Below are positions 10,160 to 21,800 of a stretch of DNA of 64,000 bases, one piece after another. The notes below the pieces were generated by a model. That model did not search any database and was not told the origin of the DNA. It was given only the letters and a program-made list of their open reading frames with translations. This DNA comes from Platerodrilus igneus (taxonomy: Eukaryota > Arthropoda > Insecta > Coleoptera > Lycidae), in contig JARFIW010000836.1 of the NCBI GenBank assembly GCA_036346225.1, positions 1,674,001-1,738,000 on the forward strand, in the 5' to 3' direction. Within the stretch, counting starts at the first letter, position 1. Every line of letters starts with the position of its first letter. A program made the position numbers and the translations under genes.

Positions 10160-11025
10160 ATGGAACTAACTCGTGAACATTTTTGTGCGATGATTTTTAC
10201 GATTTCCGACATGGATTATCTCCACAACAGTGTCTGAATCAACTTATCTTGACTTTTGGGGAAGAAGCTCCACTGTATATCGTTGGCATAGTGAATTCAA
10301 TCGTGGTCGTAGTTCGCTAGAGAATGAATTTAAAGAAGGTCGTCCAAAATCGGCTGTTGTGCCATAAAACATCGATGCTGTGCGCGAATTGATAATGCAA
10401 GATTGTCATGTGACCTATCGTGAGTTTCGGCGTTCCTAGGCGTTAGTATGACAAGTATACATTCGATATTACATGAACATTTAGCTGTGAAAAAGCTATG
10501 TGCACATTGGATCCCACATAATTTGACAATCGCTCAAAAAAACTCGTGTCGATTGGTGCAAAGAAATGCCAAAAAAAATACGATTGCGGTGCATCAAACA
10601 CAGTGTATAACATCTACACAGGTAATGAATCTTGGATTTATTCTTATGAACCCGAACGTAAACAGCAGTCGACTATGTGGGTCTTCCACGGTGAACGTAA
10701 TCCAACAAAAGTGCCCAATCATTCTCCATCATGACAATGCGAGCTCTTACACATCGGTTCAAACAAGTAACTATTTGAGTACTCAAACCAACGAATTGAT
10801 GGGTCATCCGCCGTATAGTCCTGATTTGGCATCTAATGATTTCTTTTTGTTCACATGCGTGAAGAACAAACTGCATGGACTACGATTTTCGAAACTAGAA
10901 GAGGAGGTTGATGCGTTTAAAACCCATGTTTTGGAGATGTCTCAATCGGAATGGTAGAAACGCGATGAAAATTGGTTCCAACGAATGCAAAAAATGTATC
11001 AATCATCGTGGAGAATATTTTGAAA
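10160..11025 (+). pseudogene. mariner transposase pseudogene
   Basis: Starts MELTREHFCAMIFTISDMDY and continues through several frames. Recognisable blocks are SMTSIHSILHEHLAVKKLC (HTH region, 10448 on), IYTGNESWIYSYEPERKQQS near 10610, PIILHHDNASSYTSVQ near 10720, and GHPPYSPDLASNDFFLF near 10805. In mariner enzymes the three catalytic aspartates lie in TGDESW, HHDNAS and SPDLAP. Here the first is Asn and the others remain. About 60 codons between WVFHGERNPTKV and PIILHH are missing, and frameshifts near 10200-10440 and 10540-10700 and a stop at 10955 break the frame. The element is dead. Terminal repeats were not delimited. Confidence 0.9.
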
Positions 11026-11232
11026 AACAGTAAAGAAGTTTTCACACACCTTAAGTTTTGTTTTTGTTACTTATATGGAGTACCCCTCGTAACTAATAGT
11101 AGTTAAGCATTTATTAACGGTCTAGGTATGGAGTTAACTAACCCATCTGGAAAAGGACTGCGATTTATAATATTACACATAGGCTCTAAGCAAGGTTTTG
11201 TCAAAGATTCAGTGTTGATTATTGAAGGGGAT
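11026..11232. other. Spacer between mariner and the Mag-like element
   Basis: Contains the presumed 3' end of the mariner copy (TTACTTATATGGAGTACCCC region) and about 120 bases with nothing recognisable. Confidence 0.35.
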
Positions 11233-11433
11233 TGTTTAATGTGAGGCTGAGTATTATATTAAGAATAAATAACCACTTGATTACTCTGTTAAACATTTAA
11301 TATAAACAGATTACATATTACATTAATCTTGCATAATAATAGACATGACATGACATACGTACATTACGTATATATATGACCTTAGACTATTGCTAAAAGG
11401 GATGCGTTCCCAAACACTTCACTACACTAAACA
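11233..11433 (-). mobile_element. 3' LTR (201 bp) of the Mag-like Gypsy element
   Basis: On the minus strand it begins TGTTTAGTGTAGTG and ends CACATTAAACA, giving short inverted ends TGTTTA/TAAACA. It is preceded by the polypurine tract CTTTAAGGGGGAGG. A nearly identical copy is a solo LTR at 48701-48903 (203 bp), which confirms both boundaries, and a diverged copy lies at 47681-47820. Confidence 0.9.
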
Positions 11434-11447
11434 CCTCCCCCTTAAAG
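11434..11447 (-). promoter_or_regulatory. Polypurine tract of the Mag-like element
   Basis: Minus-strand CTTTAAGGGGGAGG abuts the start of the 3' LTR and fits the plus-strand primer site. Confidence 0.75.
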
Positions 11448-12090
11448 ATTAAGTTTCACTGCCGGTTTGATAATGCGCCCATATCTTGATCTATTATAAC
11501 TAATCACAGGTTCGTTCTTATGGTTATTATCGACTACATTATCAAATAACAAATTTAAATCATAATTATCAGAATTGTCATTATTAACAGTACATAGTTT
11601 GTCATAAACATTTGTTTGTGATTCATCATAACAATTTTCAGGATACAACTCAGGTTGAAGTACAAAGTCGTCACACTTATGATTGGTAATAGATGGTTTT
11701 AGCTTGATCGTATTACGACGTACTATTTTGTTGTTGCTATCCTTATATATCCAATATGATTTTGGTTCGACTGCTTTTTCCAATACTGTAGCTTTATACC
11801 ACACTTTATCTATTGAACTTTTTACAACCACCTTATCCCCCTTTTTAAATTCTCTTTCAGGTTTTCGACTAGTTTTATCATAATGTACTTTAGTTTTATT
11901 TCTCTGTTCACATAGAGATTTATAAATTTGATTTTGAATTTTAGGTTCAAGTTTATTTTCTGAAATTGGGAGTTCTGTACGAAGTACTCTACTTTGTAAA
12001 ATTTGAGCTGGGGATGCATTTAATCCAATTATAGGACAGTTATTATATTCTAGTACAGAGTCTCTAAAATCGGTTTTATCTTCATAACTT
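11442..12090 (-). pseudogene. Mag-like element: C-terminal end of integrase/pol
   Basis: The minus strand reads VVVKSSIDKVWYKATVLEKA and RRNTIKLKPS in one frame, and upstream in other frames NASPAQILQSRVLRTELP and LCEQRNKTKVHYDKTSRKPE. This is the usual C-terminus of Mag-type integrases: a basic linker, then a small beta-barrel-like segment. At least one frameshift occurs near 11830. A weak acidic Asn/Asp-rich tail follows before the polypurine tract. Confidence 0.65.
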
Positions 12091-12108
12091 TTACGTAATA
12101 TTCTTTTC

Positions 12109-12330
12109 CTATATCAACGGCTTTTCGGCTAAACCGTTGCTCTTATGGTAGTGCGGAGTACATGTGAATACTGTAATATCTTTACTTTTATAATAATTTT
12201 TACATTTTATAGAAAGAAAGGGTAAGTTGTCAGCGATTAGACATTGAGGGTACCCGAATCTACTAAAAACATCTTGCATCGCATTTATTACTGCGTCAGA
12301 AGTTTTATTTGGTAAACGACATATTTCCAA
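12109..12330 (-). pseudogene. Mag-like element: integrase core, second half
   Basis: Reads NAMQDVFSRFGYPQCLIADN, then TCTPHYHKSNGLAEKPLI. These are the second and third catalytic blocks of the DDE integrase (D in ADN, E in GLAEK). The frame differs from the upstream integrase part, with the break near 12300. Confidence 0.75.
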
Positions 12331-13139
12331 CCAATGTGAAAATAGTCCATTACAATTAGGTATGGTTTAGAACCGAATTCTAAAATATCGACTCCTACTC
12401 TATTATATCGAAGACTTGGGATAGGATGCGACATAAGTTTTTCTTTAAAATCGTTTGGCATATATTTCTTGCATATCCTACACTTTTTTATGAAATTTGT
12501 GATATCTGAAGCTAATGTTGGCCAATAAAATAATTGTCTAGCCTTGTGGATAGTTTTGTTTATCCCTAAATGACCTTTATGAAGAACGTTTAAAATGTGA
12601 TTTTGAAGACTTTTTGGAACAATCAATTTGTCGTTAACTAACACTAAACCTGCTTCTACATACAAGTCATCTCTTAAATTATAATATGGTTTACATTTTT
12701 CAGGTATTTTATTAACTTTTGGCCATTCACCGTAATAATAATCAGACAGTAACTTTAAAACTTCATCGTTGGCTGTTGCTTTTCTAAATTTAATTCTCAT
12801 TTCACTAGTCATTGGAAAATGTTTAGTTACAACATGAACCATTTCAAGCATTTCGCGATCAAAAGTTTTCTGTTTTACACTAGCCCTAGACAACATATCT
12901 GCGAATTGAACTTTATTGCCTGGCACGTAATATACATTCATATTATATTTTAACAATTTTAGTCTTAACCTTTGTAAACGTACTGATCCAATTTTACAAA
13001 TTGGTTTGTTCATTATCGAAATTATAGGTTTGTGATCGGTTTGAACGTCTACATTAGCACCATATATAAATTCGTGAAATTTTTGAGTACCAAGTGTATA
13101 GCTAGTAACTCTTTTCGGTCTGACTATAATTAATTTCAT
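12288..13139 (-). pseudogene. Mag-like element: RNase H end and integrase first half
   Basis: The frame covers 283 codons. QTDHKPIISI near residue 35 and KVQFADMLSRA near residue 82 are RNase H C-terminal motifs. Residues ~189-222 form the HHCC zinc module of integrase (HKGHLGINKTIHKARQ, then CRICKKY). RYNRVGVDILEF gives the first catalytic Asp. The frame starts inside RNase H, so the ATG is not a real start, and it breaks at the catalytic core. In the intact element this would be the distal half of pol. Confidence 0.85.
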
Positions 13140-14038
13140 GTTCGTTCATGGTACGTGACACACAAGCTACAAGCTTTAATATATTTTCGTGTTCTTGGAA
13201 CATACAACATCCTAATCCATTTTAGATGCATCGCATTGAAGTACGATCTTCTTTTCGGATTATATGATACCAATGCAGGAGAATCAGTAATTAATTTCTT
13301 TAATTTATTAAAAGTCTGTTGGTGGCTTGGTAACCAACTCCACTCAACATTTGTTTTAATAATTCACATAACGGACTCATGTATTCTGACATATTTGGTA
13401 CGCATCTCGTACATAATTAAAAGATCCTATAATTCGTTGGAGTTCACATTTATTTTTGGACTTTCTAACTTTTGTAAAGCATCTATGCGTCCCTGATCTA
13501 TCTGAACACCCAAACTTGAAAAATTTGGCCTAAGAATTTAACCTGACTTTGTGCGAATTGAAATTTATCCACATTAAATTTTGTGTTTGACTCTCTAGCG
13601 AGTTATCACTTCTAATACTGTCTTGTCGTGTTCCTCTTGCATAGAACCAGCGACAATCATGTCGTCATGACAAATAATTAAATTTTCAATATTTCCAAAA
13701 TACTTTCAACTTTTTCCTCAAACAAGTCTTGAGAGTTTGACAACCCGTAAGGTAATACAATATATCTGTATACCCCAAAGGGAGTTGCGAAACAACATTT
13801 CAAGAAGAGTCTTCATCTAAACTTAGATGATGAAAACCCTCTGATAAATCGAAAATTGTAAAAATCTTTTACCGTACAATTTGACGCCTATTTCTTCAAT
13901 ATTTGCATTAAGCCGTGGCTTCCTAACAATACTTTTATTAAGATCGGAAGGATCTAAACACAATCGTATTTTACCGTTAGCTTTCTACTAACACGATTCT
14001 ATTTATACTTACTCTAACATCTATATTCTCGACTTTAA
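13140..14038 (-). pseudogene. Mag-like element: heavily broken reverse transcriptase
   Basis: No long frame survives. On the minus strand around 13640-13690 the reading ICHDDMIVAGSMQEEHD corresponds to the RT active-site loop (normally YLDDM followed by VAG). GVQIDQGRIDALQKLESP near 13490 corresponds to the connection region. RKELLAIHLVLKNF near 13070 belongs to RNase H. Numerous small indels separate these pieces. The sequence is much more decayed than gag-protease upstream. Confidence 0.6.
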
Positions 14039-15418
14039 CTATAGCTTTTCGATTAACAAGCCTTTTAACTCGTCTTCGTAAGCTTTACGAATAGCTAATG
14101 GTACTTTAGTTGGAGGGTAACAAACCGGTTTAAAATTTTCATTTGTGGTTATACTACAATTACCAGGAAACCTACCAGACCCAGTAAACACATCTATATT
14201 TTGCTTAATAAATAATTCTGTACTAGAATTATTCTTAACTTCAACATTTCTGATTCTTTTAATCATATTCATTTGTAAGCATGTCTGACCACCAAGTAAA
14301 ACCTGATTTGCATCCTTCACAATAACAAAATCCTCATAGCAATCTGCACCTCTAAATTTACAATGCAAATTAACAATGCCAAGTGCTTTTGTAGTACTCC
14401 TTTCAAAAGCTTTTAAAATATAATTAATTGGTCTAACCCTAAATTGGTTATCTATACTTTTAAACATTTTAAGTGGCATGATATTCACATCAGCACCTGT
14501 ATCAAGTCTAGTTTTAAATTTCTTATGTTCAATCTGAATAACCTCTTCCCACAAACTAATCTTATCTATTGTCTTAAGTCTACAATTACTTACTAACATT
14601 TCAGTTGAGCTATTACTATCATGCTCTATGTTTCTTACATTCTTAACAACACATGATTTAGCAAAGTGATTCAATATACCACACTTTCTACAATTTTTTC
14701 CATAAGCCAGACATTTACGTGGACCGTGCTTAGTTTGACAACGCTTACAATTAAATTCATTGTTGTACTTATCATTATTAAAATTCTCACCTTTTTTACC
14801 TTGAAGCTTATACTTGCCCCTTTTTCCGATATTATTGGCCTCATATACCTCTTTCTGCAAAATTCCAAATCTATCGTTGGTGCCTTGTTGAAATTGTTGA
14901 TTCTGCTGCTTACTTTGTTCGCTTGTTCTACAAAATTGTATTGCCTTTTCCAACGTAAGTTGATCGACGCGCAATAAAGCTTCTCGACTAGTGGAGTCTC
15001 TGATCCCCATTACTATTTTATCGCGGAGTGCTTTATCCTCTGGCGTTTGGTTAGCGTCTACAACGTTATAATTACATAACTTAACGAGGTACTTACAATC
15101 AGTTAAAAAGTGTTCGAAGCTTTCGCCTTCCTTTTGCGTTCGTTGTAAAAAATTATACCGCTCAAAACATTCATTTACCCTTGGATTAACATATTTATCC
15201 AGCATTTCCATCATATAGTTATAATTGTTTTTTTGCTCTTCAGATGTTGTGAAAGTTGACATGATTCTAGCAGCTTCCGTGCCCATAATATTTCTTAAAA
15301 TTGATAATTTAATTTTATCGGCAGCTTCGTGCTGACCAATTGCGACCATGTAGTCTTCGAAGATTTGTGTGAAGTTAGCGATGACTTTTTCCAGCGATGA
15401 GTTTTGTAAGACTGACAT
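14039..15418 (-). CDS. Mag-like Gypsy gag-protease polyprotein (intact frame)
   Basis: One open frame of 472 codons; the Met at codon 14 (MSVLQ, 15418) is the likely start, because the leader and start region recur at 47.4 and 48.4 kb. Codons 60-180 are a retrotransposon gag capsid (YNFLQRTQKEGESFEHFLTD). Two zinc knuckle modules follow at about 237-269 (CKRCQTKHGPRKC and CRKCGILNHFAKSC). Retropepsin follows with RLDTGADVNIM (Asp 319) and LLGGQTCLQMN. The frame ends KVPLAIRKAYEDEL, just at the RT N-terminus, where a stop or frameshift begins the broken part. Gag forms the particle and binds RNA; protease cleaves the polyprotein. Fused gag-PR without a frameshift is typical of the Mag group. 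Confidence 0.85.
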   Translation of the reverse strand: MSVLQNSSLEKVIANFTQIFEDYMVAIGQHEAADKIKLSILRNIMGTEAARIMSTFTTSEEQKNNYNYMMEMLDKYVNPRVNECFERYNFLQRTQKEGESFEHFLTDCKYLVKLCNYNVVDANQTPEDKALRDKIVMGIRDSTSREALLRVDQLTLEKAIQFCRTSEQSKQQNQQFQQGTNDRFGILQKEVYEANNIGKRGKYKLQGKKGENFNNDKYNNEFNCKRCQTKHGPRKCLAYGKNCRKCGILNHFAKSCVVKNVRNIEHDSNSSTEMLVSNCRLKTIDKISLWEEVIQIEHKKFKTRLDTGADVNIMPLKMFKSIDNQFRVRPINYILKAFERSTTKALGIVNLHCKFRGADCYEDFVIVKDANQVLLGGQTCLQMNMIKRIRNVEVKNNSSTELFIKQNIDVFTGSGRFPGNCSITTNENFKPVCYPPTKVPLAIRKAYEDELKGLLIEKL

Positions 15419-15460
15419 GCACGATATGACGTGAAGAAAGAATAATGCGAAAGACACGAA

Positions 15461-15881
15461 TTACGATTACTATATTCTACCTGCTCGAATCGCAATCTCA
15501 ATACACAAAACATAATTATTAGCATAAATACTAAATGATATTTATAGGTCCAGGCACGTAAATAACAGAGTTCATTTCATTCCAAGAATAACTACTAAAG
15601 ACCATCGTAATACCTAACCTATGAATCGTAATGAAATGCTGCAGATCCCATTACGGAAATGTGGTTTTCATTATTTTTTAAAGTAACCTGCAAGAAAATA
15701 TAACAAATCCCAACAATAATACGAATTAAATTTAATACTGAAACAATTTAGTACAGACGAATGTAAAATTTCAGACTCCTAAATGCGACGGAAGATAGTT
15801 TTGATCGAGCTCCAAACCAAGAAAAAAATAAATATACGTATTTAATTTTGTTTACTTTTAACAAGATCGAAAGTTTCAAAA
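15461..15881. other. Element leader and junction to the satellite; no 5' LTR found
   Basis: I find no copy of the 201 bp LTR upstream of gag. The last ~100 bases (TTTTGATCGAGC, GATCGAAAGTTTCAAAACT) look like a decayed satellite monomer, so the satellite or a rearrangement has replaced the 5' end of the element. Confidence 0.5.
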
Positions 15882-18800
15882 CTATAGGGTGTTTGTATTA
15901 ACCACCCTTATGTACACCTGAGAACAAAATATCAGGTCAATATCGTTCGCGGAAAGTAGTTTTGTACACATCGAAACTTGAAATTCTTGGATATTCGTTT
16001 TTTTTCTCAATTTTGGAAAATTCTTTGCCGTGCAAGTCATCGCTATAGGGTGTTTGTATTAACCACAACTAAGCACACCTGAGTACAAAATATCAGGTCA
16101 ATATCGTTCGCGGAAAGTAGTTTTGTACACATCGAAACTTGAAATTCTTGGATATTAGTTTTTTTCTCAATTTTGGAAAATTCTTTGCCGAGCAAGTCAT
16201 CGCTATAGGGTGTTTGTATTAACCACTAATAAGCACACCTGAGTACAAAATATCAGGTCAATATCGTTCGCGGAAAGTAGTTTTGTACACATCGAAACTT
16301 GAAATTCTTGGATATTAGTTTTTTTCTCAATTTTGGAAAATTCTTTGCTTAGCAAGTCATCGCTATAGGGTGTTTGTATTAACCACTAATAAGCACACCT
16401 GAGTACAAAATATCAGGTCAATATCGTTCGCGCAAAGTAGTTTTGTACACATCGAAACTTGAAATTCTTGGATATTAGTTTTTTTCTCAATTTTGGAAAA
16501 TTCTTTGCCGAGCAAGTCATCGCTATAGGGTGTTTGTATTAACCACTACTAAGCACACCTGAGTACCAAATATCAGGTCAATATCGTTCGCGGAAAGTAG
16601 TTTTGTACACATCGAAACTTGAAATTCTTGGATATTAGTTTTCTTCTCAATTTTGGGAAATTCTTTGCCGAGCAAGTCATCGCTATAGGGTGTTTGTATT
16701 AACCACTACTAAGCACACCTGAGTACAAAATATCAGGTCAATATCGTTCGCGGAAAGTAGTTTTGTACACATCGAAACTTGAAATTCTTGGATATTAGTT
16801 TTTTCTCAATTTTGGAAAATTCTTTGCCGAGCAAGTCATCGCTATAGGGTGTTTGTATTAACCACTACTAAGCACACCTGAGTACAAAATATCAGGTCAA
16901 TATCGTTCGCGGAAAGTAGTTTTGTACACATCGAAACTTGAAATTCTTGGATATTAGTTTTTTCTCAATTTTGGAAAATTCTTTGCCGAGCAAGTCATCG
17001 CTATAGGGTGTTTGTATTAACCACTACTAAGCACACCTGAGTACAAAATATCAGGTCAATATCGTTCGCGGAAAGTAGTTTTGTACACATCGCAACTTGA
17101 AATTCTTGGATATTAGTTTTTCTCAATTTTGGGAAATTCTTTGCCGAGCAAGTCATCGCTATAGGGTGTTTGTATTAACCACTACTAAGCACACCTGAGT
17201 ACAAAATATCAGGTCAATATCGTTCGCGGAAAGTAGTTTTGTACACATCGAAACTTGAAATTCTTGGATATTAGTTTTTCTCAATTTTGGGAAATTCTTT
17301 GCCGAGCAAGTCATCGCTATAGGGTGTTTGTATTAACAACTACTAAGCACACCTGAGTACAAAATATCAGGTCAATATCGTTCGCGGAAAGTAGTTTTGT
17401 ACACATCGAAACTTAAAATTCTTGGATATTAGTTTTTTCTCAATTTTGGGAAATTCTATGCCGAGCAAGTCATCTCTATAGAGTGTTTGTATTAACCACA
17501 AATAAGCACACCTGAGTACAAAATATCAGGTCAATATCGTTCGCGGAAAGTAGTTTTGTACACATCGAAACTTGAAATTCTTGGATATTAGTTTTTTCTC
17601 AATTTTGAAAAATTCTTTGCCGAGCAAGTCATCGCTATAGGGTGTTTGTATTAACACTACTAAGCACACCTGAGTACAAAATATCAGGTCAATATCGTTC
17701 GCGGAAAGTAGTTTTGTACACATCGAAACTTGAAATTCTTGGATATTAGTTTTTCTCAATTTTGGGAAAATTCTTTGCCGAGCAAGTCATCGCTATAGGG
17801 TGTTTGTATTAACCAACTACTAAGCACACCTGAGTACAAAATATCAGGTCAATATCGTTCGCGGAAAGTAGTTTTGTACCATCGAAACTTGAAATTCTTG
17901 GATATTAGTTTTTTCTCAATTTTGGGAAATTCTTTGCCGAGCAAGTCATCGCTATAGGGTGTTTGTATTAACCAACTACTAAGCACACCTGAGTACAAAA
18001 TATCAGGTCAATATCGTTCGCGGAAAGTAGTTTTGTACCATCGAAACTTGAAATTCTTGGATATTAGTTTTTCTCAATTTTGGGAAATTTTTGCCGAGAA
18101 GTCATCGCTATAGGGTGTTTGTATTAACAACTACTAAGCACACCTGAGTACAAAATATCAGGTCAATATCGTTCGCGGAAAGTAGTTTTGTACACATCGA
18201 AACTTGAAATTCTTGGATATTAGTTTTTTCTCAATTTTGGGAAATTCTTTGCCGAGCAAGTCATCGCTATAGGGTGTTTGTATTAACACTACTAAGCACA
18301 CCTGAGTACAAAATATCAGGTCAATATCGTTCGCGGAAAGTAGTTTTGTACACATCGAAACTTGAAATTCTTGGATATTAGTTTTCTTCTCAATTTTGGG
18401 AAATTCTTTGCCGAGCAAGTCATCGCTATAGGGTGTTTGTATTAACCAACTACTAAGCACACCTGAGTACAAAATATCAGGTCAATATCGTTCGCGGAAA
18501 GTAGTTTTGTACACATCGAAACTTGAAATTCTTGGATATTAGTTTTTTCTCAATTTTGGGAAATTCTTTGCCGAGCAAGTCATCGCTATAGGGTGTTTGT
18601 ATTAACCACTACTAAGCACACCTGAGTACAAAATATCAGGTCAATATCGTTCGCGGAAAGTAGTTTTGTACACATCGAAACTTGAAATTCTTGGATATTA
18701 GTTTTTCTCAATTTTGGGAAATTCTTTGCCGAGCAAGTCATCGCTATAGGGTGTTTGTATTAACACTACTAAGCACACCTGAGTACAAAATATCAGGTCA

Positions 18801-21800
18801 ATATCGTTCGCGGAAAGTAGTTTTGTACACATCGAAACTTGAAATTCTTGGATATTAGTTTTTTCTCAATTTTGGGAAATTCTTTGCCGAGCAAGTCATC
18901 GCTATAGGGTGTTTGTATTAACCACTATAAGCACACCTGAGTACAAAATATCAGGTCAATATCGTTCGCGGAAAGTAGTTTTGTACACATCGAAACTTGA
19001 AATTCTTGGATATTAGTTTTTTCTCAATTTTGGAAATTCTTTGCCGAGCAAGTCATCGCTATAGGGTGTTTGTATTAACCACTACTAAGCACACCTGAGT
19101 ACAAAATATCAGGTCAATATCGTTCGCGGAAAGTAGTTTTGTACACATCGAAACTTGAAATTCTTGGATATTAGTTTTTCTCAATTTTGGGAAATTCTTT
19201 GCCGAGCAAGTCATCGCTATAGGGTGTTTGTATTAACACTACTAAGCACACCTGAGTACAAAATATCAGGTCAATATCGTTCGCGGAAAGTAGTTTTGTA
19301 CACATCGAAACTTGAAATTCTTGGATATTAGTTTTTCTCAATTTTGGGAAATTCTTTGCCGAGCAAGTCATCGCTATAGGGTGTTTGTATTAACCACTAC
19401 TAAGCACACCTGAGTACAAAATATCAGGTCAATATCGTTCGCGGAAAGTAGTTTTGTACACATCGAAACTTGAAATTCTTGGATATTAGTTTTTTCTCAA
19501 TTTTGGGAAAATTCTTTGCCGAGCAAGTCATCGCTATAGGGTGTTTGTATTAACCACTACTAAGCACACCTGAGTACAAAATATCAGGTCAATATCGTTC
19601 GCGGAAAGTAGTTTTGTACCATCGAAACTTGAAATTCTTGGATATTAGTTTTTTCTCAATTTTGGGAAATTCTTTGCCGAGCAAGTCATCGCTATAGGGT
19701 GTTTGTATTAACACTACTAAGCACACCTGAGTACAAAATATCAGGTCAATATCGTTCGCGGAAAGTAGTTTTGTACCATCGAAACTTGAAATTCTTGGAT
19801 ATTAGTTTTTTCTCAATTTTGGGAAATTCTTTGCCGAGAAGTCATCGCTATAGGGTGTTTGTATTACAACTACTAAGCACACCTGAGTACAAAATATCAG
19901 GTCAATATCGTTCGCGGAAAGTAGTTTTGTACACATCGAAACTTGAAATTCTTGGATATTAGTTTTTCTCAATTTTGGGAAATTCTTTGCCGAGCAAGTC
20001 ATCGCTATAGGGTGTTTGTATTACAACTACTAAGCACACCTGAGTACAAAATATCAGGTCAATATCGTTCGCGGAAAGTAGTTTTGTACACATCGAAACT
20101 TGAAATTCTTGGATATTAGTTTTTCTCAATTTTGGGAAATTCTTTGCCGAGCAAGTCATCGCTATAGGGTGTTTGTATTAACCACTACTAAGCCACCTGA
20201 GTACAAAATATCAGGTCAATATCGTTCGCGGAAAGTAGTTTTGTACACATCGAAACTTGAAATTCTTGGATATTAGTTTTTTCTCAATTTTGGAAAATTC
20301 TTTGCCGAGCAAGTCATCGCTATAGGGTGTTTGTATTAACCACTACTAAGCACACCTGAGTACAAAATATCAGGTCAATATCGTTCGCGGAAAGTAGTTT
20401 TGAACATCGAAACTTGAAATTCTTGGATATTAGTTTTTTTCTCAATTTTGGAAAATTCTTTGCCGAGCAAGTCATCGCTATAGGGTGTTTGTATTAACCA
20501 CTACTAACACCTGAGTACAAAATATCAGGTCAATATCGTTCGCGGAAAGTAGTTTTGTACACATCGAAACTTGAAATTCTTGGATATTAGTTTTCTTCTC
20601 AATTTTGGGAAATTCTTTGCCGAGCAAGTCATCGCTATAGGGTGTTTGTATTAACCACTACTAAGCACACCTGAGTACAAAATATCAGGTCAATATCGTT
20701 CGCGGAAAGTAGTTTTGTACACATCGAAACTTGAAATTCTTGGATATTAGTTTTTTCTCAATTTTGGGAAATTCTTTGCCGAGCAAGTCATCGCTATAGG
20801 GTGTTTGTATTAACCACTACTAAGCACACCTGAGTACAAAATATCAGGTCAATATCGTTCGCGGAAAGTAGTTTTGTACACATCGAAACTTGAAATTCTT
20901 GGATATTAGTTTTTTCTCAATTTTGGGAAATTCTTTGCCGAGCAAGTCATCGCTATAGGGTGTTTGTATTAACAACTACTAAGCACACCTGAGTACAAAA
21001 TATCAGGTCAATATCGTTCGCGGAAAGTAGTTTTGTACACATCGAAACTTGAAATTCTTGGATATTAGTTTTTCTCAATTTTGGGAAATTCTTTGCCGAG
21101 CAAGTCATCGCTATAGGGTGTTTGTATTAACCACTACTAAGCACACCTGAGTACAAAATATCAGGTCAATATCGTTCGCGGAAAGTAGTTTTGTACACAT
21201 CGAAACTTGAAATTCTTGGATATTAGTTTTTCTCAATTTTGGAAAATTCTTTGCCGAGCAAGTCATCGCTATAGGGTGTTTGTATTAACCACTACTAAGC
21301 ACACCTGAGTACAAAATATCAGGTCAATATCGTTCGCGGAAAGTAGTTTTGTACCATCGAAATTTGAAATTCTTGGATATTAGTTTTTCTCAATTTTGGG
21401 AAATTCCTTGCCGAGCAAGTCATCGCTATAGGGTGTTTGTATTAACAACTACTAAGCACACCTGAGTACAAAATATCAGGTCAATATCGTTCGCGGAAAG
21501 TAGTTTTGTAACATCGAAACTTGAAATTCTTGATATTAGTTTTTTCTCAATTTTGGGAAATTCTTTGCCGAGCAAGTCATCGCTATAGGGTGTTTGTATT
21601 AACAACTACTAAGCACACCTGAGTACAAAATATCAGGTCAATATCGTTCGCGGAAAGTAGTTTTGTACACATCGAAACTTGAAATTCTTGGATATTAGTT
21701 TTTTCTCAATTTTGGGAAATTCTTTGCCGAGCAAGTCATCGCTATAGGGTGTTTGTATTAACAACTACTAAGCACACCTGAGTACAAAATATCAGGTCAA